The notes below the pieces were generated by a model, which made no database searches, was not told the origin of the DNA, and saw nothing but the letters and a program-made list of their open reading frames with translations. A DNA stretch of 64,000 bases from Chondrocystis sp. NIES-4102 (lineage in GTDB: Bacteria; Cyanobacteriota; Cyanobacteriia; Cyanobacteriales; Xenococcaceae). The DNA lies in NCBI GenBank assembly GCA_002368355.1, contig AP018281.1, positions 4,216,001 to 4,280,000 of the forward strand, read 5' to 3'. Below, one piece after another: positions 38,199-47,192 of the stretch; position 1 is the stretch's first letter; every line of letters starts with the position of its first letter. The translations under genes were made by a program, and so were the position numbers.

Positions 38199-38829
38199 GG
38201 TATTTTGCCTCAAATGAACAATTTAAAGTTATTTAAGCTTATCTTGTTCAATATAGTTAATATCGTTAAAGATTTATGAATTTTTTACTTATACACTAAC
38301 AGGCAATTATAGATCTTAAAAAAACCTTATTTTTTAATTAGCAAAAATATTAACTAATATTAAGAAAAATCATAGTAGAATAGTAATTTATTCCCATTAA
38401 AAATATTTTAATGGCTATATTTATCTGTATTTTTACTTAAAAAAGGTAAATAAACCATAGGGATCAGTAGAATCTCTGATGTTAGCCTTTGAGTGAAATC
38501 ACATAATAAAGATATTAGGTTCAGTGGTTAGATAAACTCATAAAAAGGAAATAAATTTAATTAATTACTGTGTCTAAATTTATTTTAATGAATTCTTAAA
38601 AAAAAGGTAAGTATACTCGTTTTTTAGGAAATTATTTTAATATAATTTAGGGATCAAGCTAAACACAAAACAGCGTTATATATAAACGGCTTTTTTGGTA
38701 ATTTTAGTTGATTACTCAATTATTTTTTGTTTCCTTTAGAATGAATAAGATGATAACTGCTTAATCTAAAGAAATTTTTAGAAATATAGTATGACCTGCC
38801 GAAATATTAGTTAATTAAAGACTCAAATA
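38199..38829. other. Long AT-rich spacer with a shared upstream element
   Basis: These 631 bases lie upstream of both the radical SAM gene (minus) and the first DUF1830 gene (plus). The clearest content is at 38454..38486, where ACCATAGGGATCAG and GTTAGC resemble the block upstream of the second DUF1830 gene (43226..43251). No gene is seen. Confidence 0.4.
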
Positions 38830-39108
38830 ATGATATCTCCCTTAACTCTTCCCACTCCAACACCTGTACTGTGCTGCTATATTAATGCTACTGCTCATAT
38901 AGAGATCGCTCGGATCACTAATATTCCCCATTGGTATTTTGAAAGAGTTGTATTTCCAGGACAGCGTTTAATTTTTAAAGCACCAGTGACAGCTAAATTG
39001 GAAATTCACACAGGTACAGCTATAAGCTCAATCTTGTCCGAAACTATTGAATGTCAAACACTTCAGTTAACTTCAACCTTTTCTAACTATTCCAATACTG
39101 TAGCTTAA
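38830..39108 (+). CDS. DUF1830 protein, copy 1
   Basis: A 92-residue cyanobacteria-specific protein. The family pattern is clear: CCYINATAHIEIARITNIP, then HWYFERVVFPGQRLIF, then LEIHTG, ISSILSETIECQTL. The cysteine pair CC near residue 15-16 and C77 are retained. It is a probable soluble small beta protein of unknown function. A paralogue with the same blocks and a longer tail is at 43309..43665. Start ATG 38830. It is the only gene between two long spacers and its upstream element resembles that of the paralogue. Confidence 0.83.
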   Translation: MISPLTLPTPTPVLCCYINATAHIEIARITNIPHWYFERVVFPGQRLIFKAPVTAKLEIHTGTAISSILSETIECQTLQLTSTFSNYSNTVA

Positions 39109-39154
39109 CAGTATACTTAAGCTAAACATAGCAATATCGCTCTCTAGTTGAATC

Positions 39155-39790
39155 CTAATTAAGAGCGATCGCTGTGCCTAATACACAAGCTCTTTCTAAG
39201 TTTGCACCTTCTAAATTACTTCCTTCTAATTCTGCACAAAGTAAATTTGCTCCCGAGAGATTTGCTCCCGATAAATTCGCTCCCCGCAGATCAGCCTCTT
39301 CTAAGTTTGTCTCGCTTAGATTAGCTCCCTGGAGATCAGCCTGCATTAAATTAGCCCCTTTGAGGTTAGCACTATTGAGATTAACGCCTCGTAAATCTGT
39401 CCCCCTCAAATCAACTCCCTTAAGATCTACGCCAGTTAAATTAGCCCCACTTAAAAATGCGCCTGATAAAGAAGCTTGAGCAAGTTTCGCCCCCATCAAG
39501 TTTGCCCCTCTCATATTACTACCCCGTAAATCAGCACTGCTAAGATTAGCCTGCATCAAATTACTACCTAGCAAATTAGCTCGTAAATCAGCCATTTGAA
39601 AATTTGCTCCTAACAAATTAGCACCATCTAACCTTGCTCCTCTAAGATTAGATCCTGAAAAATCAGTACCGACTAAATTTGCTCCAGCTAAGTTTATCTT
39701 TTCTAATTGACAATTGCTCAAATCTTCGTCTTCTAAATCTACTCCTGCAAAGTGTTTTTGTTGTCCTGCGCGAATTATATCTACGGTCAT
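39155..39790 (-). CDS. Pentapeptide-repeat protein (211 aa)
   Basis: Residues 15-200 consist of A(D/N)LXX repeats (GANLVGTDFSGSNLRGARL, GANLSGANLSGANLLCAEL), predicting about 37 pentapeptide coils of a beta-helix. There is no signal peptide or partner domain. Function is unknown, as for most of the class. It begins at ATG 39790. It lies 69 bases downstream of the DICT/HD gene on the same strand and may share its transcript. A frame on the opposite strand is a repeat-generated artefact. Confidence 0.95.
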   Translation of the reverse strand: MTVDIIRAGQQKHFAGVDLEDEDLSNCQLEKINLAGANLVGTDFSGSNLRGARLDGANLLGANFQMADLRANLLGSNLMQANLSSADLRGSNMRGANLMGAKLAQASLSGAFLSGANLTGVDLKGVDLRGTDLRGVNLNSANLKGANLMQADLQGANLSETNLEEADLRGANLSGANLSGANLLCAELEGSNLEGANLERACVLGTAIALN

Positions 39791-39859
39791 TAGCTATATA
39801 ATTTAAGTCTGATTTTAAATATTAAAAAGTCTAAAGCCAGTAAGCTTTAAACAGCTAGA

Positions 39860-41236
39860 TTAAAAAGATCTAGTTTGACTAACGATAACATCACTAGAAT
39901 TTACTAGCCACATACCTGTAGCCATTTTTGGTTGATATGTTTCTAAAGTCATACCCTGCTGCATCCCCATAACCAATAAAGACAAAGCATCTAATAACTT
40001 TGGATCATACCTTTTTCCTGCCAAAGCTTGACAATCCGCCAATGCCTGAGTAACAGGATTTTTATCAACGGAATACTGCCTATAAGCCTTCATTTTTTGC
40101 TGAAAATCTGCCAGTAAACAAATGATCCGTGATTCCAAAGGAATTTCATCATAAGCCAACCCTGCTGGTACTCCAGATCCATTCCAAGCTTCTCTTTGAT
40201 GAGTCAAAATATAAGAAATTGCTTGTAATTGTGGCATCACTCGCAATACTGAGGCTTTAGATAGTGATTTGCCTGTTGTTAGAGCTTCCTGCTGTACCTG
40301 AGAATGCTTACTGCGTTCTTTTGTAACATCTGGTAAACCAATCCGATGTAATAAACCAGATAAGTAAAGTCTTTTAGCTTGCCAAGCTGGTAAATCTAAT
40401 AACTGTGCCATAGCCTCTGCCATTGTAGCTACTTCCGAAGCTGCCTTTGGATTACTAACATCGGTAATATCTAATAATTGTGCCATCCGCAAAAAAGCCT
40501 GCATTTCATTAGAGACAATGTTTTCATCTAAATCTTGGCTACCAGTAAAGTTAACAGCTTGGACGGCGGGTTGATGCAGATTTGCTTGGGAGTCTTGCAG
40601 ATACTTAACAACTTGAGCGACAACCGCATCTAGATCATCTCTTTGTCTATTTGCAGCTTCCGCCGTCATCCTAGCTACCTTCTCAGTCAGTAATTCCGCT
40701 AACTCTGGTTGATATTTACTTATATGATCAATCGCTAAACCAACGGTTTCATGCACTAATTCTGGTTCAAATGTCCAAAAACCATAGAATTTACGCTCTA
40801 AATCTTCTTTTGGCTGATTCGCACCATAGTCTGCCTCAGTTAATTCCTGACATAAAACCATTGCTGTATAAGTAGGAGAAAGAATCATTAAATGCCACTC
40901 TTGAGATACAGGATCATCAGACTCAAGATGCACTAAAGATACATTCTCTTTCTGGCTGGTAGGATGATTTTCAAAACCTCCATCAGGAGTTGCCATGATC
41001 GCAACGTGTTCAGATTTCTCAGCTAAATATTTATATCTTTCTGCTTCTTGTAAATACCATTTACCTCGCTGAAAAGCCGTTACCATTAAAGGCTTACTTT
41101 GAGAATCTAAAATAAAGTCTTCTAAAGCATGACACAGTGCCACCAGAGTATTTTTATAATACACTCCAAAATTAAGGGGTCGTCTACTGCCTTTATGAGC
41201 CTCATGTAATCTTTGTAGAATAGAACCTTTCAGCAT
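39860..41236 (-). CDS. DICT sensor with degenerate HD-GYP-like domain
   Basis: A 458-residue protein with an N-terminal DICT-type sensory domain (about 1-170; SILQRLHEAHKGSRRPLNFG, WYLQEAERYKYLAE, FYGFWTFEPELVHETVGLAI). A helical HD-type domain follows (about 245-425). In it the metal HD is H297-R298 (GLLHRIG), and the GYP motif reads GVP (355-357) in HQREAWNGSGVPAGL. Loss of the HD aspartate and of the GYP tyrosine makes cyclic-di-GMP phosphodiesterase activity doubtful; it may bind nucleotide or act as a scaffold. DICT domains are known to associate with cyclic-di-nucleotide output domains. Start ATG 41236. Confidence 0.85.
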   Translation of the reverse strand: MLKGSILQRLHEAHKGSRRPLNFGVYYKNTLVALCHALEDFILDSQSKPLMVTAFQRGKWYLQEAERYKYLAEKSEHVAIMATPDGGFENHPTSQKENVSLVHLESDDPVSQEWHLMILSPTYTAMVLCQELTEADYGANQPKEDLERKFYGFWTFEPELVHETVGLAIDHISKYQPELAELLTEKVARMTAEAANRQRDDLDAVVAQVVKYLQDSQANLHQPAVQAVNFTGSQDLDENIVSNEMQAFLRMAQLLDITDVSNPKAASEVATMAEAMAQLLDLPAWQAKRLYLSGLLHRIGLPDVTKERSKHSQVQQEALTTGKSLSKASVLRVMPQLQAISYILTHQREAWNGSGVPAGLAYDEIPLESRIICLLADFQQKMKAYRQYSVDKNPVTQALADCQALAGKRYDPKLLDALSLLVMGMQQGMTLETYQPKMATGMWLVNSSDVIVSQTRSF

Positions 41237-41321
41237 AATGAGAATAAAAAAGATGGTATTTATATTATTGGTGCAAGCAGAGTCTATACACCGTATGGTA
41301 AATTAGTACTATATTTGAGCG

Positions 41322-42893
41322 TTAAGCAGTTTCAGCTAATTGTCCCTGCTTTGATTGTACACGGGCAGATAACGCTTCTTCTAGAGTGGCTTTACCTAAC
41401 TTATCTTCTAGAATTTGCATAACTTCCCGACCGAAATCATTAGGATTTTGTTTCCAGGCTTGCAAACAAACTTCACCAAAGAAAGAACCATAGGGTTCTG
41501 GATTCCATAAAAGTTTTTTAGCTGTCCAAGGCATCAAACTCATAGGATTGTATCCAGGTTTGAGAACCTTCTGGTCGAAAGCATATTGTTCTAAATGAGT
41601 ATGGGGCTGTAAGCCAATAAAGAAAATTGCAGGTTCAACCTTATCTGCACCAAAGATAGCTTCTAACTCGCGATGATAAGCAATAGTTTGTCTAATTGTT
41701 TCATCGGTTTCGTCAATCACATTAAAGGAATAGTTTACTGATACTAAATCATTAAAACCAGCAGCTTTAAGATCACGACAATTTTGCAAAACTGTACGCA
41801 GATTGTAGCCCATACGCATCTTACGAACTAACTCTTGAGAACCGCTAGTAATGCCAATTTCAAAGTAGTTCATTCCTGTTTTTACCATCAAATCGGCGAG
41901 TTCTGGGGTAATATTATCGGCGCGAATGTAAGCTGCCCAATGAATATCTTTCATCCCTGAATCTACAATTTTTTGTAACAATTCAATGGCATCAGGTATA
42001 TACTTTTTAGCTGGAATAAACTGGGCATCGGTAAACCAAAAGTTACGGATACCTCGTTCATAAAGCTGACGCATTTCTTTAACTACTTCATCAGCAGGGT
42101 TAATTCTTACCTGTTTCCCTTCCACTACGGTATATACACAGTAGCAACAGTTATGGGGACAACCTCTTTTTGTTTGGACACCAATGTAAAAATCATTTTC
42201 TTGGAGATAGTAAGCAAATTCTGACCAAATAGTAGCTATATAGTCATAATTGCAAGCACTTTTCTCCATTGGAGTCGGCCATTCGTGAATTAATCCTTCT
42301 CTAATGTTGTTTTCCCCAACTACATAGCAACGTTCGTCGCGAAACTCTTGATTTTTAAGAATTTTCTCTAATAGTTGTTCTCCTTCACCGACGGATACTA
42401 TTGTTCCTTTGGGTAACTGATTTTGTAATTGTTCATAAAACACACTTACAGCACCACCACCCACTACTGTTGAAGCGTCGGGACAGTATTTTTTAGCTCT
42501 TGCTAATCCTCGCTTAATTAAGGCTGTATTACGCCATAGTTCCCCATAGTAGGCTGTGGCTACTTTAAACCCACCTAATGCACCTCTTAATTTAATTAAG
42601 GGATTTTTGGCATAGTAAAATTCAAAAGCGTTTTGTAGAGGGTTACCACCTCGACCTCCAACAGGGGCGTATATCTGAATATCTCGCCAAGAGAATATTA
42701 ATAAGGAAGGTTGGAATTGATCAATACACTGATCTAAGGCGCGGTAATAGTCTAAAGGTGGAACAGTACCTAAATCAAAAATCTTTTGCTCTACATCAGG
42801 AAATAACTTGTGAACATGATCGGCAAGATATACTACGCCTATGGGAAAAATTGGATTACAAGGAAGACGAACATAAAGAAGACGATTAGTCAT
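41322..42893 (-). CDS. B12-binding radical SAM protein, photosystem II high-light acclimation type
   Basis: A 523-residue protein from ATG 42893 (a TTG nine codons upstream is less likely). The N-terminal cobalamin-like domain (MTNRLLYVRLPCNPIFPIGV, SWRDIQIYAPVGGRGG) is highly characteristic of the cyanobacterial group annotated as photosystem II high-light acclimation radical SAM proteins. The cluster motif is C245, C249, C252 (RGCPHNCCYCVY). The C-terminal portion includes IGLQPHTHLEQYAF. The reaction is unknown. Single gene, 86 bases from the DICT/HD gene on the same strand. Confidence 0.87.
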   Translation of the reverse strand: MTNRLLYVRLPCNPIFPIGVVYLADHVHKLFPDVEQKIFDLGTVPPLDYYRALDQCIDQFQPSLLIFSWRDIQIYAPVGGRGGNPLQNAFEFYYAKNPLIKLRGALGGFKVATAYYGELWRNTALIKRGLARAKKYCPDASTVVGGGAVSVFYEQLQNQLPKGTIVSVGEGEQLLEKILKNQEFRDERCYVVGENNIREGLIHEWPTPMEKSACNYDYIATIWSEFAYYLQENDFYIGVQTKRGCPHNCCYCVYTVVEGKQVRINPADEVVKEMRQLYERGIRNFWFTDAQFIPAKKYIPDAIELLQKIVDSGMKDIHWAAYIRADNITPELADLMVKTGMNYFEIGITSGSQELVRKMRMGYNLRTVLQNCRDLKAAGFNDLVSVNYSFNVIDETDETIRQTIAYHRELEAIFGADKVEPAIFFIGLQPHTHLEQYAFDQKVLKPGYNPMSLMPWTAKKLLWNPEPYGSFFGEVCLQAWKQNPNDFGREVMQILEDKLGKATLEEALSARVQSKQGQLAETA

Positions 42894-43308
42894 AGTTAGA
42901 GTAATTGTTAAGTTTGGCAAATTTTATGAGTTTCAAGAGGGTTTTAGGGAACTTTCAGAGTAAAAAATATTTTATTTATATAACTTAACTTTAGCGATAA
43001 TACTTAAGACAATCAACCAAATATCTGAAAATATATAAGCAGTTAAGAAGTATCACTGATTGAAAAATAAGATTTTAAAGGGGATTAAGATATTTAAAGA
43101 AAGATTAAACTTTCCACTTGTGTAAAGCTGTGATACCAAAGCTAAAATCTTGCTGAAGAAATCTTAACCCTCAAAATAATGTCAATGAAAGATTATATAA
43201 ACATTCATTGGTAGCTAGTTTTACAACCACTAGGGATCAGAGAATGTTAGCTTGTATAGAATAATAGAAAAATTATTTTACACAATCCAATTCTCTTCAA
43301 TAATAATC
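42894..43308. other. Divergent spacer with DUF1830-associated element
   Basis: AT-rich spacer between the radical SAM gene (minus) and the second DUF1830 gene (plus). The block at 43226..43251 (ACCAC, TAGGGATCAG, AGAATGTTAGC) is shared with the region upstream of the first DUF1830 gene. No other gene was seen. Confidence 0.4.
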
Positions 43309-43665
43309 ATGGCTCAAATATTAGATCCCTTACCGAATGATAAAAATGGTAGCATCCTTTGCTGCTATGTGAACGCCACTAGTCAAATTCAGATTGCCCG
43401 CATTACTAATGTTCCTAATTGGTATTTTGAAAGAGTTGTTTTTCCAGGACAACGATTAGTATTTGAGGCAGATGAGAAGGCTATTTTAGAGATTCATTCT
43501 GGCATGATGGCTAGTGCAATACTTTCTGATACTATTCCTTGTCAAAAATTGGCTTTACAGAAAATCGAACCAGAGCCTAAAGAAGATAAAGACACAGCAG
43601 CAAGAAATGGGGTTAATTCTAAACCAAGTAGTGAAGTTGTAGCCTCAGTTAATGTGGCTGTATAA
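43309..43665 (+). CDS. DUF1830 protein, copy 2
   Basis: A 118-residue cyanobacterial DUF1830 protein. I start at ATG 43309; an upstream in-frame codon at 43252 would add a 19-residue stretch that does not fit the family. The family blocks are CCYVNATSQIQIARITNVP, NWYFERVVFPGQRLVF, LEIHSGMMASAILSDTIPC. An acidic, disordered tail of about 40 residues follows, absent from copy 1. The two share a duplicated upstream element. Function is unknown. A good terminator follows at 43695. Confidence 0.85.
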   Translation: MAQILDPLPNDKNGSILCCYVNATSQIQIARITNVPNWYFERVVFPGQRLVFEADEKAILEIHSGMMASAILSDTIPCQKLALQKIEPEPKEDKDTAARNGVNSKPSSEVVASVNVAV

Positions 43666-43694
43666 CTTGTATTGCTTAAGATTAAAAATAGGTA

Positions 43695-43725
43695 AAGGGG
43701 GTTAAGCAGACAACCCCCTTGTTTA
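43695..43725 (+). terminator. Rho-independent terminator of the second DUF1830 gene
   Basis: AAGGGGGTT (43695..43703) pairs perfectly with AACCCCCTT (43712..43720) around an eight-base loop, followed by GTTTAT. It lies 29 bases past the DUF1830 stop. Confidence 0.85.
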
Positions 43726-43791
43726 TACTGAGAAAAAAAGGTATAACCGCTTGAAGAGAAATAAATCAAATTATATTTTAGGTAGTAAACT

Positions 43792-44232
43792 TTGGATTTA
43801 CCATCTTTTCTGTGGCTGTGGAAAATCGCTGCTTGGGCAATGGGAGGAGCGATCGCCTTTTATCTATTTTTGTTGTTATCTGGATCTTGGATGTCGGTAG
43901 GTCGTATATCTAGAATAGGTTATCCTCTTTTGTTGCGAAATGCCCATTATGTGGGCGGAATTATTATTATATTTTTAGTTTTCTTACTACTGGCGATTGG
44001 TGTGGTGGGGACTGTCGGATATTATGGTAGTTTGGGGCATTCTTCCCATTTGTGGGCAGGTTTATTGGTTGTTTGGTTGACTACCCTGTCCGCTTGGAGT
44101 GCTAATCAAATAACTGGGGGTAATAGTTGGGCGCGATCGCTACATATTACTATTAATGCTATTTTATTATTTGGCTTAGTCTACGTCTCTTGGACAGGGT
44201 GGGAAGTTGTGCAGAAATACCTTAATCAATAA
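43792..44232 (+). CDS. DUF4079-type polytopic membrane protein
   Basis: A 146-residue protein with four or five predicted helices, four histidines (HYVGG, LGHSSHLWAG, SLHITINA) and the pattern GTVGYYGSLGHSSHLWAGLL followed by WLTTLSAWSANQI. I associate it with DUF4079; the histidines suggest possible heme ligands as in cytochrome b-like proteins, but this is speculation. The start is TTG 43792: using the next ATG (codon 17) would truncate the first helix. It converges on glgA. Confidence 0.72.
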   Translation: MDLPSFLWLWKIAAWAMGGAIAFYLFLLLSGSWMSVGRISRIGYPLLLRNAHYVGGIIIIFLVFLLLAIGVVGTVGYYGSLGHSSHLWAGLLVVWLTTLSAWSANQITGGNSWARSLHITINAILLFGLVYVSWTGWEVVQKYLNQ

Positions 44233-44311
44233 AGAATTGGTTAATTAGCCAGTAGATTATTATTCCTTTTGCCATTTAACCAACCTTAACTGATATCAGG
44301 GGTAATATTAG

Positions 44312-45787
44312 TTATCTACAACGAACATATTCATAAACACTAAGATATTGTTTACCTGCATTATTCCAGGAGTAATCGTATTCCATACCTTGCTGGATTA
44401 ACTGCTCGAATTCTTTGGGATAATCGTAATATAAACCGATCGCTCTTTCCATAGCTGATTCTAAAGCATGGTTATCCATTTGATAGAAAACATATCCATT
44501 GCGTTTTTCTGGTGCATGATTTTGATCATAGTCGCGATCAAATACCGTACTTAATAACCCTCCAACACCACGGACAATTGGCACAGTCCCATATTTTAAG
44601 CTAATCAACTGTGTTAGCCCGCAAGGCTCAAAATTACTAGGTACTACAAACATATCAGCCCCAGCATAAATTAAATGGGCAAGTTCTTCATTAAAGCCGA
44701 GTTCTAAATGTACGTTGGGATTATCATTTAAGAAATGTTTTTCGTGCCAAAAACGACTATTGATATCGGGTGAAGTGGCTGATCCTAAAAGAACAAACTG
44801 TGCATTATGAGCTAAAGCATAGTAAATGGCATGATGTACTAAATGAACACCTTTTTGTTCATCTAAACGACCAATATAAGCAATAATCGGTTTGTCACCA
44901 TCTTCTAGTAGAAATCTTTCCCGTAAAGCTTTCTTGTCTTTGGCTTTATTGGATAAATTATCTAGATCATATTGAGTAGGAATATGAGTATCTATTTGAG
45001 GATTCCAAAGATTATAATCAACACCATTGAGAATACCGTTAAACTTGCTCTGATGAATCTCTAGGGTATGACCTAAGCCATATCCAACCTCTGTAAAACG
45101 GGCTTCCCAAGCGTGGTGCGGAGAAACAGTGTTGACATAATTAGCGTAGACTATCCCCCCTTTCATCATATTGAGGGCGAAGGGATTAAAGTTATCTTGC
45201 AGGCGATCGTAATTGAAATAATACTCTGGTCTATTTAAACCTGTTGCCTCTAAAATATTATTAGTGCAAATACCCTGATGTCTGAAATTATGAATGGTAT
45301 AGCAAACTCGCTGACGATCCATACCATAATACTGATACATTTCATAGAGCATCACAGGAATTAAACCAGTTTGCCAGTCGTGGCAATGAATAATATCAGG
45401 ACGTTTATTACTTTTTAGTAGAAATTCCATTGCAGCTTTACTAAAGAAAGCAAAACGCATTGGATCATCATGACCACCGTAGACATAACCACGGTTAAAA
45501 TATTGATCTTGGCTTTTTGATTGAATAAAGAAACATAATCTACCGTGTACCCAACCACAAAAAACGTCACATTTAATTTCCCCACCATACCAAGGTACAC
45601 CTAAATCTCGATAGGCTTCGTGTAATCCCCAGATTTGGTCATATCTCATGCAATCATACATCGGCAGAATTAATTCTACGCAGTTACCACGAATTTCTAG
45701 TTCTCTACTTAGCCCATAAACTACATCTCCTAAACCACCAGCCTTGATTACAGGAGCGCATTCTGAGGCTATCTGCACGATGTACAT
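44312..45787 (-). CDS. glgA: Glycogen synthase
   Basis: GT5 enzyme that extends glycogen or starch-like glucan from ADP-glucose. The KXGG motif KAGGLGDVVYGL is at 15-26, and the C-terminal ADP-glucose site SNFEPCGLTQLISLKYGT and the GRLDEQKG loop are intact. Length is 491 aa, normal for the cyanobacterial GlgA2-like group; which of the two paralogues it is cannot be decided. Start ATG 45787. Single gene; the long spacer upstream is full of small repeats. Confidence 0.95.
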   Translation of the reverse strand: MYIVQIASECAPVIKAGGLGDVVYGLSRELEIRGNCVELILPMYDCMRYDQIWGLHEAYRDLGVPWYGGEIKCDVFCGWVHGRLCFFIQSKSQDQYFNRGYVYGGHDDPMRFAFFSKAAMEFLLKSNKRPDIIHCHDWQTGLIPVMLYEMYQYYGMDRQRVCYTIHNFRHQGICTNNILEATGLNRPEYYFNYDRLQDNFNPFALNMMKGGIVYANYVNTVSPHHAWEARFTEVGYGLGHTLEIHQSKFNGILNGVDYNLWNPQIDTHIPTQYDLDNLSNKAKDKKALRERFLLEDGDKPIIAYIGRLDEQKGVHLVHHAIYYALAHNAQFVLLGSATSPDINSRFWHEKHFLNDNPNVHLELGFNEELAHLIYAGADMFVVPSNFEPCGLTQLISLKYGTVPIVRGVGGLLSTVFDRDYDQNHAPEKRNGYVFYQMDNHALESAMERAIGLYYDYPKEFEQLIQQGMEYDYSWNNAGKQYLSVYEYVRCR

Positions 45788-46591
45788 ATTTGTTTTCCTC
45801 GCTTAATAAAACTTTATATTTATCTATATTTTATTTTAAGATCCTATAGCACAAATTTAGTTTACGTGGACAAAATCGGCAAAATCTCAAAAATATTATT
45901 TAAATTAATCAGGAATAGTAAGCGATCGCGCTTGTTGTCAAAATTTATACCTATAGTAATATGAGATGATTAAAGGACATTTTTGATCTTTGGGCTTCTT
46001 GGCGCATATGCGAAGCGGTATCCTTTAGGATTCGCTCTTTGTCGGAAACCAACAAGACCGCGATGCACCGCTTTTAGCTTTGGGCTTGATATTATTCTTG
46101 TTGAGTAGACTCCGTTACAAATGAATTAGTTATTAGCTATTAGCTTTTAGCCTTTAAATAATACTGACTCATTACTCTTTATTTACTACTCCTAACTACC
46201 CACTACCTACATTGTCCCCTTGTGGGATTAGCTCCGCTTATCCTTTAGGGCTACCTACTACCTCTCTCCTGTCTCCTGTCTCCTGACTCCTGTCTCCTGA
46301 CTACAACCCAAATTCTCAAGCAACTAATCTTGCACGGCTATAGTTTAACCATACAGTAAGGCTTATTGGGGCAAATATTATAAAAGTAAGTGGAGTAAAT
46401 TATGATCATCAAGAGTGTTTTAAAGGGATTTTCTTGAAGTTGCCAGCTTTATTTTATATTTATTGATAATAGTAATAAGGTTAAGTAATTATATAAACAT
46501 TTATGTGAAGGTAGATGCTAATGCAGGGAAGAAATAATTGTGTAGATATAATTAAATCCTTCCCTACTATTTAAATGAAATTTTATTTGAA
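45788..46591. other. Repeat-rich spacer with hairpins and short tandem repeats
   Basis: An 804-base spacer upstream of glgA. It includes a CGCATATGCG palindrome near 46001, a GCGAA to TTCGC hairpin containing ATCCTTTAGGAT around 46009-46035, another CTTTAGGG block near 46235-46255 and the heptamer array listed separately. No gene was supported. These are the kind of small repeats scattered in cyanobacterial genomes. Confidence 0.55.
46265..46299. repeat. Tandem heptamer repeat (five units)
   Basis: Five consecutive seven-base units, four TCTCCTG and one ACTCCTG, run from 46265 to 46299. This matches the short tandemly repeated repetitive (STRR) class known in filamentous and other cyanobacteria. 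Confidence 0.85.
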
Positions 46592-46789
46592 TTAAATTCC
46601 CAAGTCAGTTCCTTCGATTGTTATAGGTTCAATTTTATAGAAGCCTGAAGTATCATCAAAACCCAAAAGTGGTACACCTGGAAAAATATCAAAAAGATTA
46701 CTAAAAAAATTTCCCATATCTTCAGGCTCAATATTATTAGGTTTGGCTTCTGTAACTTCAGTTGGGAAAGATAAGTCTTCAATTTTCAT
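46592..46789 (-). CDS. Small orphan protein with leader-like N-terminus
   Basis: A 65-residue acidic protein starting MKIEDLSFPTEVTEAKPN, resembling the MKIxDLxF start of small cyanobacterial precursor-like peptides. The rest (FFSNLFDIFPGVPLLGFDD, then FYKIEPITIEGTDLGI) has aromatic and aliphatic residues and no cysteine. AGGATTAG precedes ATG 46789. There is no modification enzyme or transporter nearby, and no double-glycine cleavage site. It may be a real small gene or a peptide precursor. Unrecognised; confidence that it is translated is moderate. Confidence 0.55.
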   Translation of the reverse strand: MKIEDLSFPTEVTEAKPNNIEPEDMGNFFSNLFDIFPGVPLLGFDDTSGFYKIEPITIEGTDLGI

Positions 46790-47192
46790 AATCTAATCCT
46801 ATGTTTTAAATAGTTAAACAACTTGTATATCTAAATATGATTAATCAATAGAAAAAATGCAGACTTATTTATTCAACTTTTTAAATTGTGCTTATTTTAT
46901 ACTTATTAGGATGGGCTAAAATATAGCAATAAAATGATAGATTAGGATATTTGTGACATTTCTATGTCCCCCTTTTAGGATAAACTTCTTGGCGACAAGC
47001 TCAATATCAATTGTCTTAACCTTGGGGGTCATCTACTATAAAATCTATCGTTAAAAATAATTTTAATAAAACCTTTACCCCTTTAATAAATAAAAGGAGT
47101 GGTTAAATCTAACTTATATAATAGACACTGTTAGTAAAATATAATCCGTTACTATTTAGTTTATTTTTAGCCAGATAACAAGATTGAGAATA
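46790..47192. other. Spacer with paired GC blocks and a possible gene remnant
   Basis: Between ribBA and the small peptide gene. CCCCC (46968..46972) and GGGGG (47024..47028) flank an inner GACAA/TTGTC pair, giving a possible nested hairpin. On the minus strand the same stretch can be read as an ATG frame of about 38 codons (MTPKVKTIDIELVAKKF at the start). It may be a short remnant of a larger gene. Neither interpretation is secure. Confidence 0.35.

Noticed and set aside
39174-39479. Plus-strand frame across the pentapeptide gene
   Set aside because: It is a periodic artefact of the repeat on the opposite strand.
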